Part shown: positions 23,936 through 32,600 of the stretch, one piece after another
Position numbering within the stretch: the first letter of the stretch is position 1
Layout of the letters: each line of letters opens with the position of its first letter
Assembly (NCBI GenBank): GCA_900548185.1
Contig: URJJ01000022.1
Coordinates: 1-45,120, forward strand
Reading direction: 5' to 3'
DNA length: 45,120 nucleotides
From: an uncultured Opitutales bacterium
GTDB taxonomy: Bacteria; Verrucomicrobiota; Verrucomicrobiia; Opitutales; Intestinicryptomonadaceae
The notes under the pieces: model-generated
Databases searched by the model: none
The model's input: the letters and a program-made list of their open reading frames with translations, nothing else
Told to the model about the DNA's origin: nothing
Position numbers and translations under genes: made by a program

Positions 23936-24961
23936 ATGGCAGACGAAAAAATATTACCGGAACACGCCCTCCTTGCCGGAACGGGGATTTCCCCGCTGGA
24001 CGCGGCGCGGCTTGTCAGAAACATATTGGACATGCGCGGCGAAAACGCCTCCATGACGCCCATGCAGTTTTGCCGCAGGGTAATCGAGACGGGCGGGCGG
24101 CACCTGCGCGCGATGGAGGTTTCGCCCGAAGCCGGATTCCAGGCATATCTAAACTCCAAGTCCCACCTGCGCCCGGAGTCTTTCAGAGACGTGAGATACC
24201 TCGGGAAACGCCTGCTGAAATCCCGCCCCGACCTGGCCGGGAGGAACTTTTCCGAATTGTCCGTTTCAGACTGCGAAGCCTGGCTTTCGGCGGCCTTTCA
24301 GACCCCGCCGCAGTTCAACAAGGGCAGGACGATGCTCCACGGCATGTTTGAATTCGCCCTAAGGCGCGAGTGGTGCGACAGAAACCCGGTCAGGCTAGTG
24401 GAGCGCAAGAGGGTCGCCGAAGCGGAAATAAGGCCGCTCAGCCTGGAAGAGGCCAGGCGCATTCTGAATACGGCAAAGGCCCCCGAACACAGTGCCTGCG
24501 CGGCAGGGGCGGCGATTCTTGCCCTGGCCGGAGTGAGGCCCGGGGAGGTCCGACGCATGCGCTGGGGGGACATCGACCTTGAGGAGGAGTCCATAACGGT
24601 GCGCTCGCCGTGCTCAAAGACGGGGGGCGTGCGCCATGTCGAAATATGCCCCGCCCTGAAGCCTTTTCTGGAGGCGGGGCGCGCCATGCCGGACTCCCCC
24701 GTCTGCCCCCCGGGCTGGCGCAAGCGCTGGAAAAGCATACGCGACGAATCCGGATTCAAGGGCGCCTGGGTGCAGGACGTCCTCCGCCACACCTACGCGA
24801 GCCACCACGCAAAGCACTTTCGGGACCTCCCCCGACTCCAGCTCAACATGGGCCACCGCGACCAGACCCTTCTGCGCTCGCGCTACGTCAATATGTCCGG
24901 CATCTCCAAAGCCGACGCAAAACAGTTCTTCCACATGCGCCCCTCCCCGGCCGACGGATAA
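23936..24961 (+). CDS. Tyrosine recombinase / site-specific integrase
   Basis: 341 residues. An N-terminal SAM-like core-binding domain spans about 55-150 and the catalytic domain about 165-335. Catalytic residues visible are R201 (AGVRPGEVRRMRW), R284 (DVLRHTYASHH), H307 (MGHRD) and Y317 (RYVN). The box-II His that usually precedes LRH by three positions is Asp here, as in the verrucomicrobial/planctomycete LRHSYASY integrases. The start is uncertain: ATG 23936 and in-frame ATG 23918 both lack an SD, and the first overlaps the edge of the right inverted repeat. It is divergent from the 22464-23681 PEP-CTERM gene and convergent with the 25061-26311 one. No phage or transposon genes accompany it, which favours a local role such as inversion over mobility (inference). 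Confidence 0.88.
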   Translation: MADEKILPEHALLAGTGISPLDAARLVRNILDMRGENASMTPMQFCRRVIETGGRHLRAMEVSPEAGFQAYLNSKSHLRPESFRDVRYLGKRLLKSRPDLAGRNFSELSVSDCEAWLSAAFQTPPQFNKGRTMLHGMFEFALRREWCDRNPVRLVERKRVAEAEIRPLSLEEARRILNTAKAPEHSACAAGAAILALAGVRPGEVRRMRWGDIDLEEESITVRSPCSKTGGVRHVEICPALKPFLEAGRAMPDSPVCPPGWRKRWKSIRDESGFKGAWVQDVLRHTYASHHAKHFRDLPRLQLNMGHRDQTLLRSRYVNMSGISKADAKQFFHMRPSPADG

Positions 24962-24993
24962 AAAAGAGCCCTCCGGAAAAATCTCCGGAAGGC
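24961..24993 (-). terminator. Rho-independent terminator of the pentapeptide PEP-CTERM gene
   Basis: On the minus strand GCCTTCCGGAGA and TTTCCGGAGGGC pair, followed by TCTTTTTT. It lies about 70 nt after the stop at 25061 and directly at the end of the convergent recombinase gene, which it may also serve weakly. Confidence 0.75.
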
Positions 24994-25060
24994 GATAAAA
25001 AGAAGCCCCCGCAATTGAGTGCGCAGTCCGCGCAAGCCAGCCGGAGCATGGGCCAGTGCG

Positions 25061-26311
25061 CTAATTGCGCCTGCGCCGCGCGGCAAATGCGAGCGCGAGC
25101 GCGCCAAACGCCGCCGCGCAATGCGCAGGTTCCGGAACGGCGGCCCCGACAAAACCGGCCACGGATTCGGGAGACCATCCGGCCGCATTGCCGTCGGAAT
25201 CTTTGAAGAGCTTCACAAACGCCTCACGGGCCTCCGAGTCGGTTGAATATCCCGACATGGCTATCGTCGCGCCGCTCCCAAGCGAAAACAGGTCCCCGGC
25301 GCCTTCCACGCCGCCTGAGGCGTCGAACACGATGCTTACGGCGTCCGAGAGGGTGAGGACTGAGCCGCTTTCAATTTCGATGACGGCCCCGTCCAGCAAC
25401 TCTATCGTCCCCGCAAGGATTTCGGAATCCCCGGCAATTTTTGCGTTCACGCCGTTGACAGCCCCCCTTACGGTGAGCAGGTCGCCGCTCGAACGCATTG
25501 AAAGCCCGGCGATTGTTCCGTCCTGCATTATGACGTTTTTGGCGATGAAATCCCCATTCTTCCCGGACAGGTCCGCCCCGCGCAAATCGGCGTTTTCAAA
25601 CGTTGCCGCCATTATATCCCCGAGCGAAAACTGGGACCCGGAAAAATCGGCATTCGCAAAATTCACGTTTTTGAAGGTCGAATTTCTGAACTGGGAATTT
25701 GCGAGAGACGCGTTGGAAAAATCGCTGTTTTCCACGGTCGCATTCTCGAAAAACGCGGCTTCGCTGCCGCCGTTTTCGGAGGAGAACCTCGCGCCGGAAA
25801 AGTCGGAGCCGGAAATTTTTGCCCCGTTGAAATTCCCGCCCATCTGTATCCCCGAGAAAGTCGCATTCCTGAAATTTACATTGTCTAGGACGGCATCCTG
25901 AAAGCTCGCGCTGACGCCGTAGGTATATTGGGTCTTGTAAAAGTTCGCGCCCTCGAAGCTCACGCCGGAAATGTTTGCGCCATAAAACTCGCAGTCGCCG
26001 AGCCCCATCCCGGCAAACGACCAGGACGGCCCCATTTCCAGATAGGAGAAGACGACTGCTTCGAGAGCCCCGTCCTTGTAGGATTTTGTCGAATAAATCT
26101 GCTCCGCAGAGAGGTTTTTTGCGGAGCTGAAGTTTACGCCCGTAATTTCGGCGTCCGTAAAAACGGCGCCCGCCAAATCTTTTCCGGACAAGTTTTCTCC
26201 GAACAGGTTTGCGCCCGTGTAATCCTGGGCGGCGGCGGTCAGCGCGAGGGAAAGAGACGACAGAGCGAACAAGCCGCCCACATATCCCAATTTCTTAAAG
26301 GCAAGTTTCAT
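25061..26311 (-). CDS. PEP-CTERM surface protein with pentapeptide-repeat passenger
   Basis: 416 residues from ATG 26309-26311. The signal peptide covers about 1-29 (KLGYVGGLFALSSLSLALTAAA). Residues about 30-240 hold pentapeptide-like A(N/D)(L/F)xx units (ANLFGENLSGKDLAGAVF, NSDFSNASLANSQFRNSTF), which should fold as a square beta-helix. The C-terminal module (about 255-385) has IELLDGAVIEIESGSVLTL, LGSGATIAMSGYST and AFVKLFKDSDG, homologous to the 22464-23681 protein. VPEP is at 392-395, followed by a hydrophobic helix and AARRRRN. Pentapeptide proteins are usually cytoplasmic; a secreted, exosortase-anchored one is less common. A run of about 13 A lies just upstream (26326-26338). Function unknown. 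Confidence 0.9.
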   Translation of the reverse strand: MKLAFKKLGYVGGLFALSSLSLALTAAAQDYTGANLFGENLSGKDLAGAVFTDAEITGVNFSSAKNLSAEQIYSTKSYKDGALEAVVFSYLEMGPSWSFAGMGLGDCEFYGANISGVSFEGANFYKTQYTYGVSASFQDAVLDNVNFRNATFSGIQMGGNFNGAKISGSDFSGARFSSENGGSEAAFFENATVENSDFSNASLANSQFRNSTFKNVNFANADFSGSQFSLGDIMAATFENADLRGADLSGKNGDFIAKNVIMQDGTIAGLSMRSSGDLLTVRGAVNGVNAKIAGDSEILAGTIELLDGAVIEIESGSVLTLSDAVSIVFDASGGVEGAGDLFSLGSGATIAMSGYSTDSEAREAFVKLFKDSDGNAAGWSPESVAGFVGAAVPEPAHCAAAFGALALAFAARRRRN

Positions 26312-26598
26312 GATACTTATACTTAAAAAAAAAAAAAAATGGGCGCATCTCATTCAAGAAAAATCAGTTGCAGCCGGCGCAGCATCCGGCAGGCAGGCAG
26401 ACAAACCGCCTCCCCCCGTCAAAAGCCGGGACGCGCAAGCGGGATTTGCGCAGGCCCCATAACCCCGGCGCAAATCCATGCGCGCAATCCGCCCGAAGCT
26501 CCCCCGCGCGCAAGCCCGAAAAAAGCCCCGCGCGCGGCACCGAGGCGCGGCGGGCCGCAGTCAAAATCCCCTTAAATGAAGCCCCCCCAAAAAAAAGC

Positions 26599-26976
26599 TC
26601 AGCCGCAGTGGCAGTCGTGCCCCCCGCAGCCGCCCTCATGGTGGTGGTGCCCGCATGCGAAGTCGGGGTCGGTAGCAAGCCTTCCGCAGGCGAAGTCCTC
26701 CGCAACCTTCCGGACATCGCCGGACGCGCCGCCTATCACCGATATGCCGAAAGAAGACAGGGCGTTCACAGCCCCTGCGCCGATGCCGCCGCATATGAGC
26801 GTCTCCACCCCGCTTTCGGCAAGGATGCCCGCGAGAGCCCCGTGGCCAGAACCACCGCTTGAAATGAGGGATTCCGACGCAACTTTGCCGTCCGCCACCT
26901 CGAATACGGCAAATTCCGGAGTGCGCCCGAAATGCTGAAATACCTGCCCGTTTTCCGATGTTATTGCAATTTTCAT
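26599..26976 (-). CDS. NifX/NifB-type dinitrogenase-cofactor-family protein with His/Cys-rich tail
   Basis: 125 residues from ATG 26974-26976. The first ~105 residues match the NifX/NafY/MTH1175 fold: MKIAITSENGQVFQHFGRTPEF, then TLICGGIGAGAVNALSSFGI. The tail CGHHHHEGGCGGHDCHCG should bind metal. Family members in non-diazotrophs are small proteins that bind iron-sulfur or iron-molybdenum type clusters; there are no nif genes here. An in-frame TTG-like extension to 27066 is not needed. It stands alone on the minus strand, 287 bp from the pentapeptide gene and about 150 bp from the small RHH-like gene. Confidence 0.87.
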   Translation of the reverse strand: MKIAITSENGQVFQHFGRTPEFAVFEVADGKVASESLISSGGSGHGALAGILAESGVETLICGGIGAGAVNALSSFGISVIGGASGDVRKVAEDFACGRLATDPDFACGHHHHEGGCGGHDCHCG

Positions 26977-27129
26977 AATCAGTTTATCCAGATACCCGAG
27001 TACGCACATGCCGTCAAACCAAAAACGCCCGCCGGATTTTGCCGCGGGCGAACCCGGCTGCGGCATCCCCGCCTGCTTTCGCAGGGCCCCGCAAAAAACA
27101 TCCGGACGGCGATGAAACGCGGGCAGCCT

Positions 27130-27387
27130 TCAGTCCGAGACCCTGGAATTTTGCGTCACAACGCCGTTATTCTGGCCCTTGAAATTTGCAACATCCAGAC
27201 GGCCCACATCCACTTTTATTTTCTGGAACGCTTCGCAATGCTGGCACCTGACATAAAAAAGCGCGGTATGCGCAATGAAGGCTGAAATGTTTCCTGAAAA
27301 GATGCGGTCGGCCTCATCGGCAATCATTTTATCCACGTAATGCGACAAATTAATGTTTCTACGCACATATTTCTTTTCATTTTCCAT
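27130..27387 (-). CDS. Small ribbon-helix-helix-like protein
   Basis: 85 residues from ATG 27385-27387 (a GTG at 27396 is also in frame). The first half, RRNINLSHYVDKMIADEADRIFSG and NISAFIAHTALFYVR, has the strand-helix-helix spacing of CopG/Arc-type DNA-binding proteins. The second half contains a CQHC pair and no known motif. Upstream is a very AT-rich stretch with TATAAT on the minus strand (27446 to 27441). It is not part of a visible toxin-antitoxin pair. The family call is from pattern only. Confidence 0.55.
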   Translation of the reverse strand: MENEKKYVRRNINLSHYVDKMIADEADRIFSGNISAFIAHTALFYVRCQHCEAFQKIKVDVGRLDVANFKGQNNGVVTQNSRVSD

Positions 27388-28536
27388 GCAGCCCACTTAT
27401 CCCTAAAAGTCTCAAATTTGCAACGAAAGAATTAAAAAATATTATAATATATGTATATATTGAGCATGCGAGGCACAATATATACACAAAAATTCCCGAC
27501 GCCGCCAAAAACGCTGAAAGACGCCACCCAAAAGCCCCGCTCAGACGCGCCATTGCCCCCGCGCGGGAAGCGACATACACGGATTTTTTTCGATAGAATC
27601 CGAATTGAAAAACCGTCGGCAGGCGGGGGAAATTCCCGTTTGCAAATCCGCTCTGTCTGACGCACTTCCTGCCAGTCTTATACCCATAAATTTTCAAACT
27701 CCAAATAGCGCCCGCAAACTCCTCACCCCTCCTGCAGCCCTCTGAATCTGAATGCGCGAACTTACCCGCGAATATCCGCCCCCTTCGCAAAATCCGCGCC
27801 CCTTTCGCGGAGTTCGATTTTCAACATGCGGTTATTCAAGTAAAAACCATCGCAAGATGCGCATGACACCCGCCTTCCTCCTCCGCAAAGCCGACAAGAC
27901 AGATGCGAAAAACCCGATACGAAACGGCAATAATCCAAGCACGCGCAATTTGCCCGTTTATCAATTTGCATTGCCCCGAAAAATACACGCTACCCTGTAA
28001 AAACAGGCAATCAAGAAAGCGCAGTCCACCCCGCCCATGCGGCGCGGAGCCATGCCGCCATGCATGGCCGCTTCGCCTTCCCCCGGAGGGTATGTGCCTA
28101 AGTTCTAAGAGCCCAAAACCGCCTGAAAAGCCCACGCATAGCCCGGAAATGGAACGTTTTTTTAGGAGACGGATGAGGCTCTCGGCTCCCTCCCGAGCGG
28201 TTTATAGTATAATAAAACCCAGGCGGTGTGGCGAGGCTTGAAATGCGCGGGCAAACTTTCGGCCAAAGCTGCGGAGCCCCCCTTTCAAAACCGCCAACCG
28301 CGCAAAAACAATGCAGGGGCTCTTCCGCCGCCCCACTTGAAATGGGCCTGAATTTTCCGACAGGCAACGCGAATCCCCGCAAAGGATTTGGCGGTAAAAA
28401 ACGCCTTTTTCATGGGCCTTCGCGCGCGGCCGCAGGGGCAAAGACAGTGCGCGGGGAGGATGGGGCATCTTTTTTTATTTTTTTCTTGTCAAATGCGATT
28501 TGTTCCGTAGGTTTTCAAACTTTAACAATCGGCTGT
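27388..28536. other. Long intergenic region, no gene recognised
   Basis: About 1.15 kb before the first tRNA-Glu. Apart from the AT-rich promoter patch near 27435-27465 and the start of the duplicated block (28416 onward), I see no credible gene. Frames on both strands are short or have unlikely composition, so this may be decayed sequence. Confidence 0.5.
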
Positions 28537-28613
28537 GTCCCTATCGTCTAGCCCGGTTAGGACATAAGATTTTCATTCTTACGACCGGGGTTCGAATCCC
28601 CGTGGGGACGCCA
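28537..28613 (+). tRNA. tRNA-Glu (anticodon TTC), copy 1
   Basis: Acceptor stem GTCCCTA / TGGGGAC with one G-T pair, D-arm GTC...GAC, anticodon stem TAAGA/TCTTA with loop TTTTCAT giving anticodon TTC, T-arm CGGGG-TTCGAAT-CCCCG, discriminator G and an encoded CCA (28611-28613). Confidence 0.95.
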
Positions 28614-28629
28614 GCCGATTATTCTTTTT

Positions 28630-28659
28630 AAGACCGCCCAAACATGGGCGGTCTTTCTT
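28630..28659 (+). terminator. Terminator of tRNA-Glu copy 1
   Basis: AAGACCGCCCA / TGGGCGGTCTT stem followed by TCTTTC. The same element follows the second tRNA copy. Confidence 0.85.
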
Positions 28660-28887
28660 TCTACCCCCTTCCCCCACTGGCGCGGCTCGCCAATATGGCG
28701 AAAACAAGGCATTAAAAACCGGCTGCAAAAATTCCCGTATAGAAAAAAGAATAACCGCAAATGCCACCGCAAACATCGCAAACCTTGCCATGTTAGAGCT
28801 TGCGGAATATTCGGAGCATCCCATCCCCCCCCTGCGGCGGCTGCATCCGCGCCGCGCGGAAAAGATGGCGCTGCAACCCTTTTTCAA

Positions 28888-28921
28888 AGCCCTTGCAAGT
28901 CCGTCGCAGGGGCTTTTTTTT
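28888..28921 (+). terminator. Orphan plus-strand terminator
   Basis: AGCCCTTGC and GCAGGGGCT form a nine-pair stem with one G-T, followed by seven or eight T. No gene lies upstream on the plus strand except the tRNA, which has its own terminator, so it could end a small RNA or read-through. Confidence 0.5.
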
Positions 28922-29656
28922 CAACCCGTCGCGCAATCGCGGGCGCAGAATTTTCCAGGCAGAAAAGAGATGCTTCACCCAGGAGCGTAAGACGGTTCTT
29001 TCCCAAACGTTCGGCTTTCTGGCAGACTGCCGCCCCGAGTGGCGATTTTTCCTCAAAGCAATCCCGTAAGTCTTCAACTGCCCGCAGCCTCCCCGTTTTG
29101 GCGACTTTCTGCGGCCCTCACGCTTCCTCAAGCCTCTTTTGTAAAATCGCGGACTTTCAGACGAATAGGTTGCAAACCCGCCCGAGCCGCCCTCTGCCGG
29201 AAAAGGCCGAAGCCGAACAGTTTCAGGATGCCATGCGCGCTTCTTTATATAAATAAAAACCTCGCAGACCTCCGAGGCGCGAAAGGCGCGGCGGCCTGAC
29301 TTTTGGAGCCTTCCTCTTTTTAACGGCAGGGATTGGAATGGCGGGCGCGGAAAACAGAAAGGCCGAGGCGTTATTTTTGCCACAATGCGCGGGCGGTTTT
29401 CCGGAAACCCCGGGCAAAATCCGCATCGGCAAAACTCCCCATGCAGCGAAGCTACGAGCCTTCGCCGTCCCACATTTTCGCGGAATATTTTGCGGCGGAA
29501 CCGTCAAATTGCCTTCGCAAACCATTGAGAAAACAAAGCGCATGAAATCGGGCAAGTCCTCAATTTCTACGCATTTACGGCTTGAATTTTCCGAACAAAT
29601 ACGCTTTCATATGTTTTATATTACAAACTACATTTCTTAAAACAAACACAAAAAAG

Positions 29657-32600
29657 ATGGGGAAACGAAATATGTGGAGGACAATTCTATTGGGAATCCT
29701 CGCCGGCATTGCGCCCTGCCTGCGCGCGGCGCCCACGGCCGACGAGGCGGCGGCTTCGCGCGAGGCGGAAAAGATATATTCAAAAGAAAAGACGTTTGCC
29801 AACAGCGTCTCTTCTACATTTGCAAAATACGAGGCGTGGCGCGCGGAGGAAATTAAATTTTTGAACTCTTCCGGAATACGCTTCGGGGCATGGAGCGAGG
29901 GAAAGACTCCGGAGGGCTTTCCCAAATTCTCCTGCGAAATAGAGTCGCCCAAGGACGCGGCAATAGGGATAACGCTCTACCTTCCGGAGTTTTCCGAAAT
30001 CCGCCTGAACGGGGAAAAAGTCGGCGAGAACACTTCAAACAGGCGCACGCCGGATCCGCGCATAGCGTCGCTCGCCCTCAAAGCCGGCAAAAACGACCTT
30101 TCAATATGCCTCACAAGACGCGTTGACGGGTTCCACTACGGCCCCTACTGCTCGCCCTACGCAGACCCCATAATCCGCCTCCGCGAACTTTTCCGCCGCG
30201 ACTATCCCGAATACACGCGGCTGCTTGCAGGCGACACGAACCTGTATTTGAGCAACAATTACAGGGGCGAGCTTGAGCGCACCCTGGGGGAGCTGATTGA
30301 GCGATCCCTCTTTTCCGCGGGGAAGTTCGAGGAGAAGTGGAAGCGGATGGCCGAAGAAAACGTCCCGTCAAATTCCTCGGAATGGCTGGAGCTTTACTCG
30401 GAGATAATAGAAACCCGCGCCCTGGAGCTCGCGCTGAAGTTCGACGTGAAAAACCTCGGGGACGCCATCGGGCACCTCTCGAAAAAGTACCCGCGCAAAT
30501 ACCCTGAAAAGTACGCAAAAGAACTGGCGGACTGGGAGAAGGCCATGCCATCAATCATCGAAGCCCTGAAAGGCGGGGACGCAACCGGCGGCGGGAAGCT
30601 CGCAGCCTACCACGCCTTCGCGCGCGAGGCGCTGCTTGCTAACCCCCTTCTTGAAAAATACCGCAAAATCGTTTACGTTGTGCGCAAGCCAGGAACCCCC
30701 GAGGACGGCATGCCCACCAACTGGCAGACCCAGCAGATAATAAAGGAGCGTGAAAAATGGGGCGACGAAATATGGATAATGGACATAGCCGACCCCGAAG
30801 GCGCGCGCCTGCTTTTCAAATCGCCCGAAACGCCCGCCGTCACCGACCTGCGCATCGACTGGGACGCGAAGAAGCTGATGTTTTCCTCCATCGACTCCAA
30901 AAACCGCTGGCAGCTTTTTGAAATATCAAGCGACGGGACGGGGCTTAAAATGCTGACCCCGGGAATACACGACGGGGTCGACGCCTACGACGGCGCCTAC
31001 CTGCCGAACGGCAAGATTGTGTTCTGCTACACGGCCTGCCACGCCGGTGTCCCCTGCAACATGGGCGTCGAGGACGTCTGCAACCTCTATGTAATGGATC
31101 CGGACGCGGGCTCGCCGGAAGCCGTCGACAAGTCCATACGCCAGCTCACCTTCGAGCAGGACGCCGACTGGCACCCGGCGGTTACAAACGACGGCCGAAT
31201 AATGTACACCCGCTGGGAATACACCGACAACTCCCACTACTTCTCGCGCATACTCTTTACGATGAACCCCGACGGCACCGGGCAGAGCGCCCTCTACGGC
31301 TCGACAAGCTACTGGCCGAATTCCCTGTTCTTTTCAAAGCCCATCCCCGGGAGCAGCTCCAAGTTCCTCTCCCTCGTATCCGGGCACCACGGCGTCCGCA
31401 GGTCGGGCGAAATCCACCTCTTCGACACTTCGGCGGGGACCACCGGCGACGAGGGCCGGATACACAAGTTCCCGTCTTACGGGCGCAAATACGTCGCAAA
31501 AATAAAGGACGAGCTGGTCGATTCGTCATGGCCCCAGTTCCTCCACCCCTATCCGCTGAGCGAGGACTTCGTGATAGCCAGCGCCAGGACGCCCGAGCAC
31601 GGCTGGAGGCTCTACCTCATAGACAAGTTCGACAACATGCTCGAGATTCAAAAGAGCGACAGGGGCGCGATATTTGAAGCCTCGCCTCTCGCCCCGCGCA
31701 AGAGGCCGCCCGTAATACCCGACAGGGTCGCGCCAAAGCTGAAGGAAAACCCCAGGCTCGACACCGGCTACGTGTTTTTGAACGACATCTACCAGGGCCC
31801 CGGCCTGGCCGGAGTGCCGCACGGCGAAGTCAAGTCGCTGCGCGTATTTGAATACAACTACGGGTACAGGCTTCTGGCCTCCCACGAGGCCGTCGGGCAG
31901 GAAGCCTCCTGGGACATGAAGCGCATACGCGGCACGGTTCCCGTTGAAAAGGACGGCTCGGCCATGTTTGAAGTCCCGGCGAACCGCCCGATTGCAATCC
32001 AGCCGCTTGACAAGGACGGCAAGGCCCTGGCCCTCATGCGCTCGTGGTTCGTCGTGATGCCCGGCGAAACCCAGAGCTGCGTCGGCTGCCACGAAACGCA
32101 GGGGACCGCCCCCGTCCAGGCGTCGGCCATGGCCTCCCGCAAGGCGCCCTCCAAAATCGCCGAATTCATGGGCCCCGTGCGCGGATTCTCTTTCGCCCGC
32201 GACGTGCAGCCGGTTCTCGACAAATACTGCGTCGGCTGCCACGACGGCTCAAAGGAAGGCGCCCCCAACCTTTCGCGCAGCCCCAAACCCGCCTGGAAAA
32301 ACTTCTCCCGCGCCTACATGGCCCTCCATCCGCTGGTGCGCCGCTCGGGCCCCGAAAGCAACCAGAACATGCTTGTCCCGTCGGAGTTTTCGGCGAACAC
32401 AAGCGAGCTTGTCCAAATGCTGAAGAAGGGCCACCACGGCGTGAATATGGACGCCGACGCATGGCGGATGCTCTACACGTGGATAGATTTGAACGTCCCC
32501 TACAACGGCACATGGAAGGAAATCCGCCCCGACGTTCCAAACGGCGGCGACCGGGAGCGCATGAAATTCCTCGCCCTCTACGCGAACCGCTTCGACGACC

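Larger units (their letters stand above)
28416..28708 (+). repeat. Direct repeat carrying tRNA-Glu, first copy
   Basis: Matches 43246-43539 almost base for base, at a constant offset of 14,830. The first ~60 bp differ at about seven positions and the last part by one inserted G; roughly 230 bp between are identical. The block includes a promoter-like TTGTCA-N16-TAGGTT upstream of the tRNA, the tRNA itself and its terminator, so a whole expression unit is duplicated. Confidence 0.9.
28614..29656. other. Long intergenic region, no gene recognised
   Basis: About 1 kb. It contains the tRNA terminator (28630-28659), the end of the direct repeat and a second plus-strand hairpin terminator (28888-28921). 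The rest is GC-rich with purine runs and no supported gene. Confidence 0.5.
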
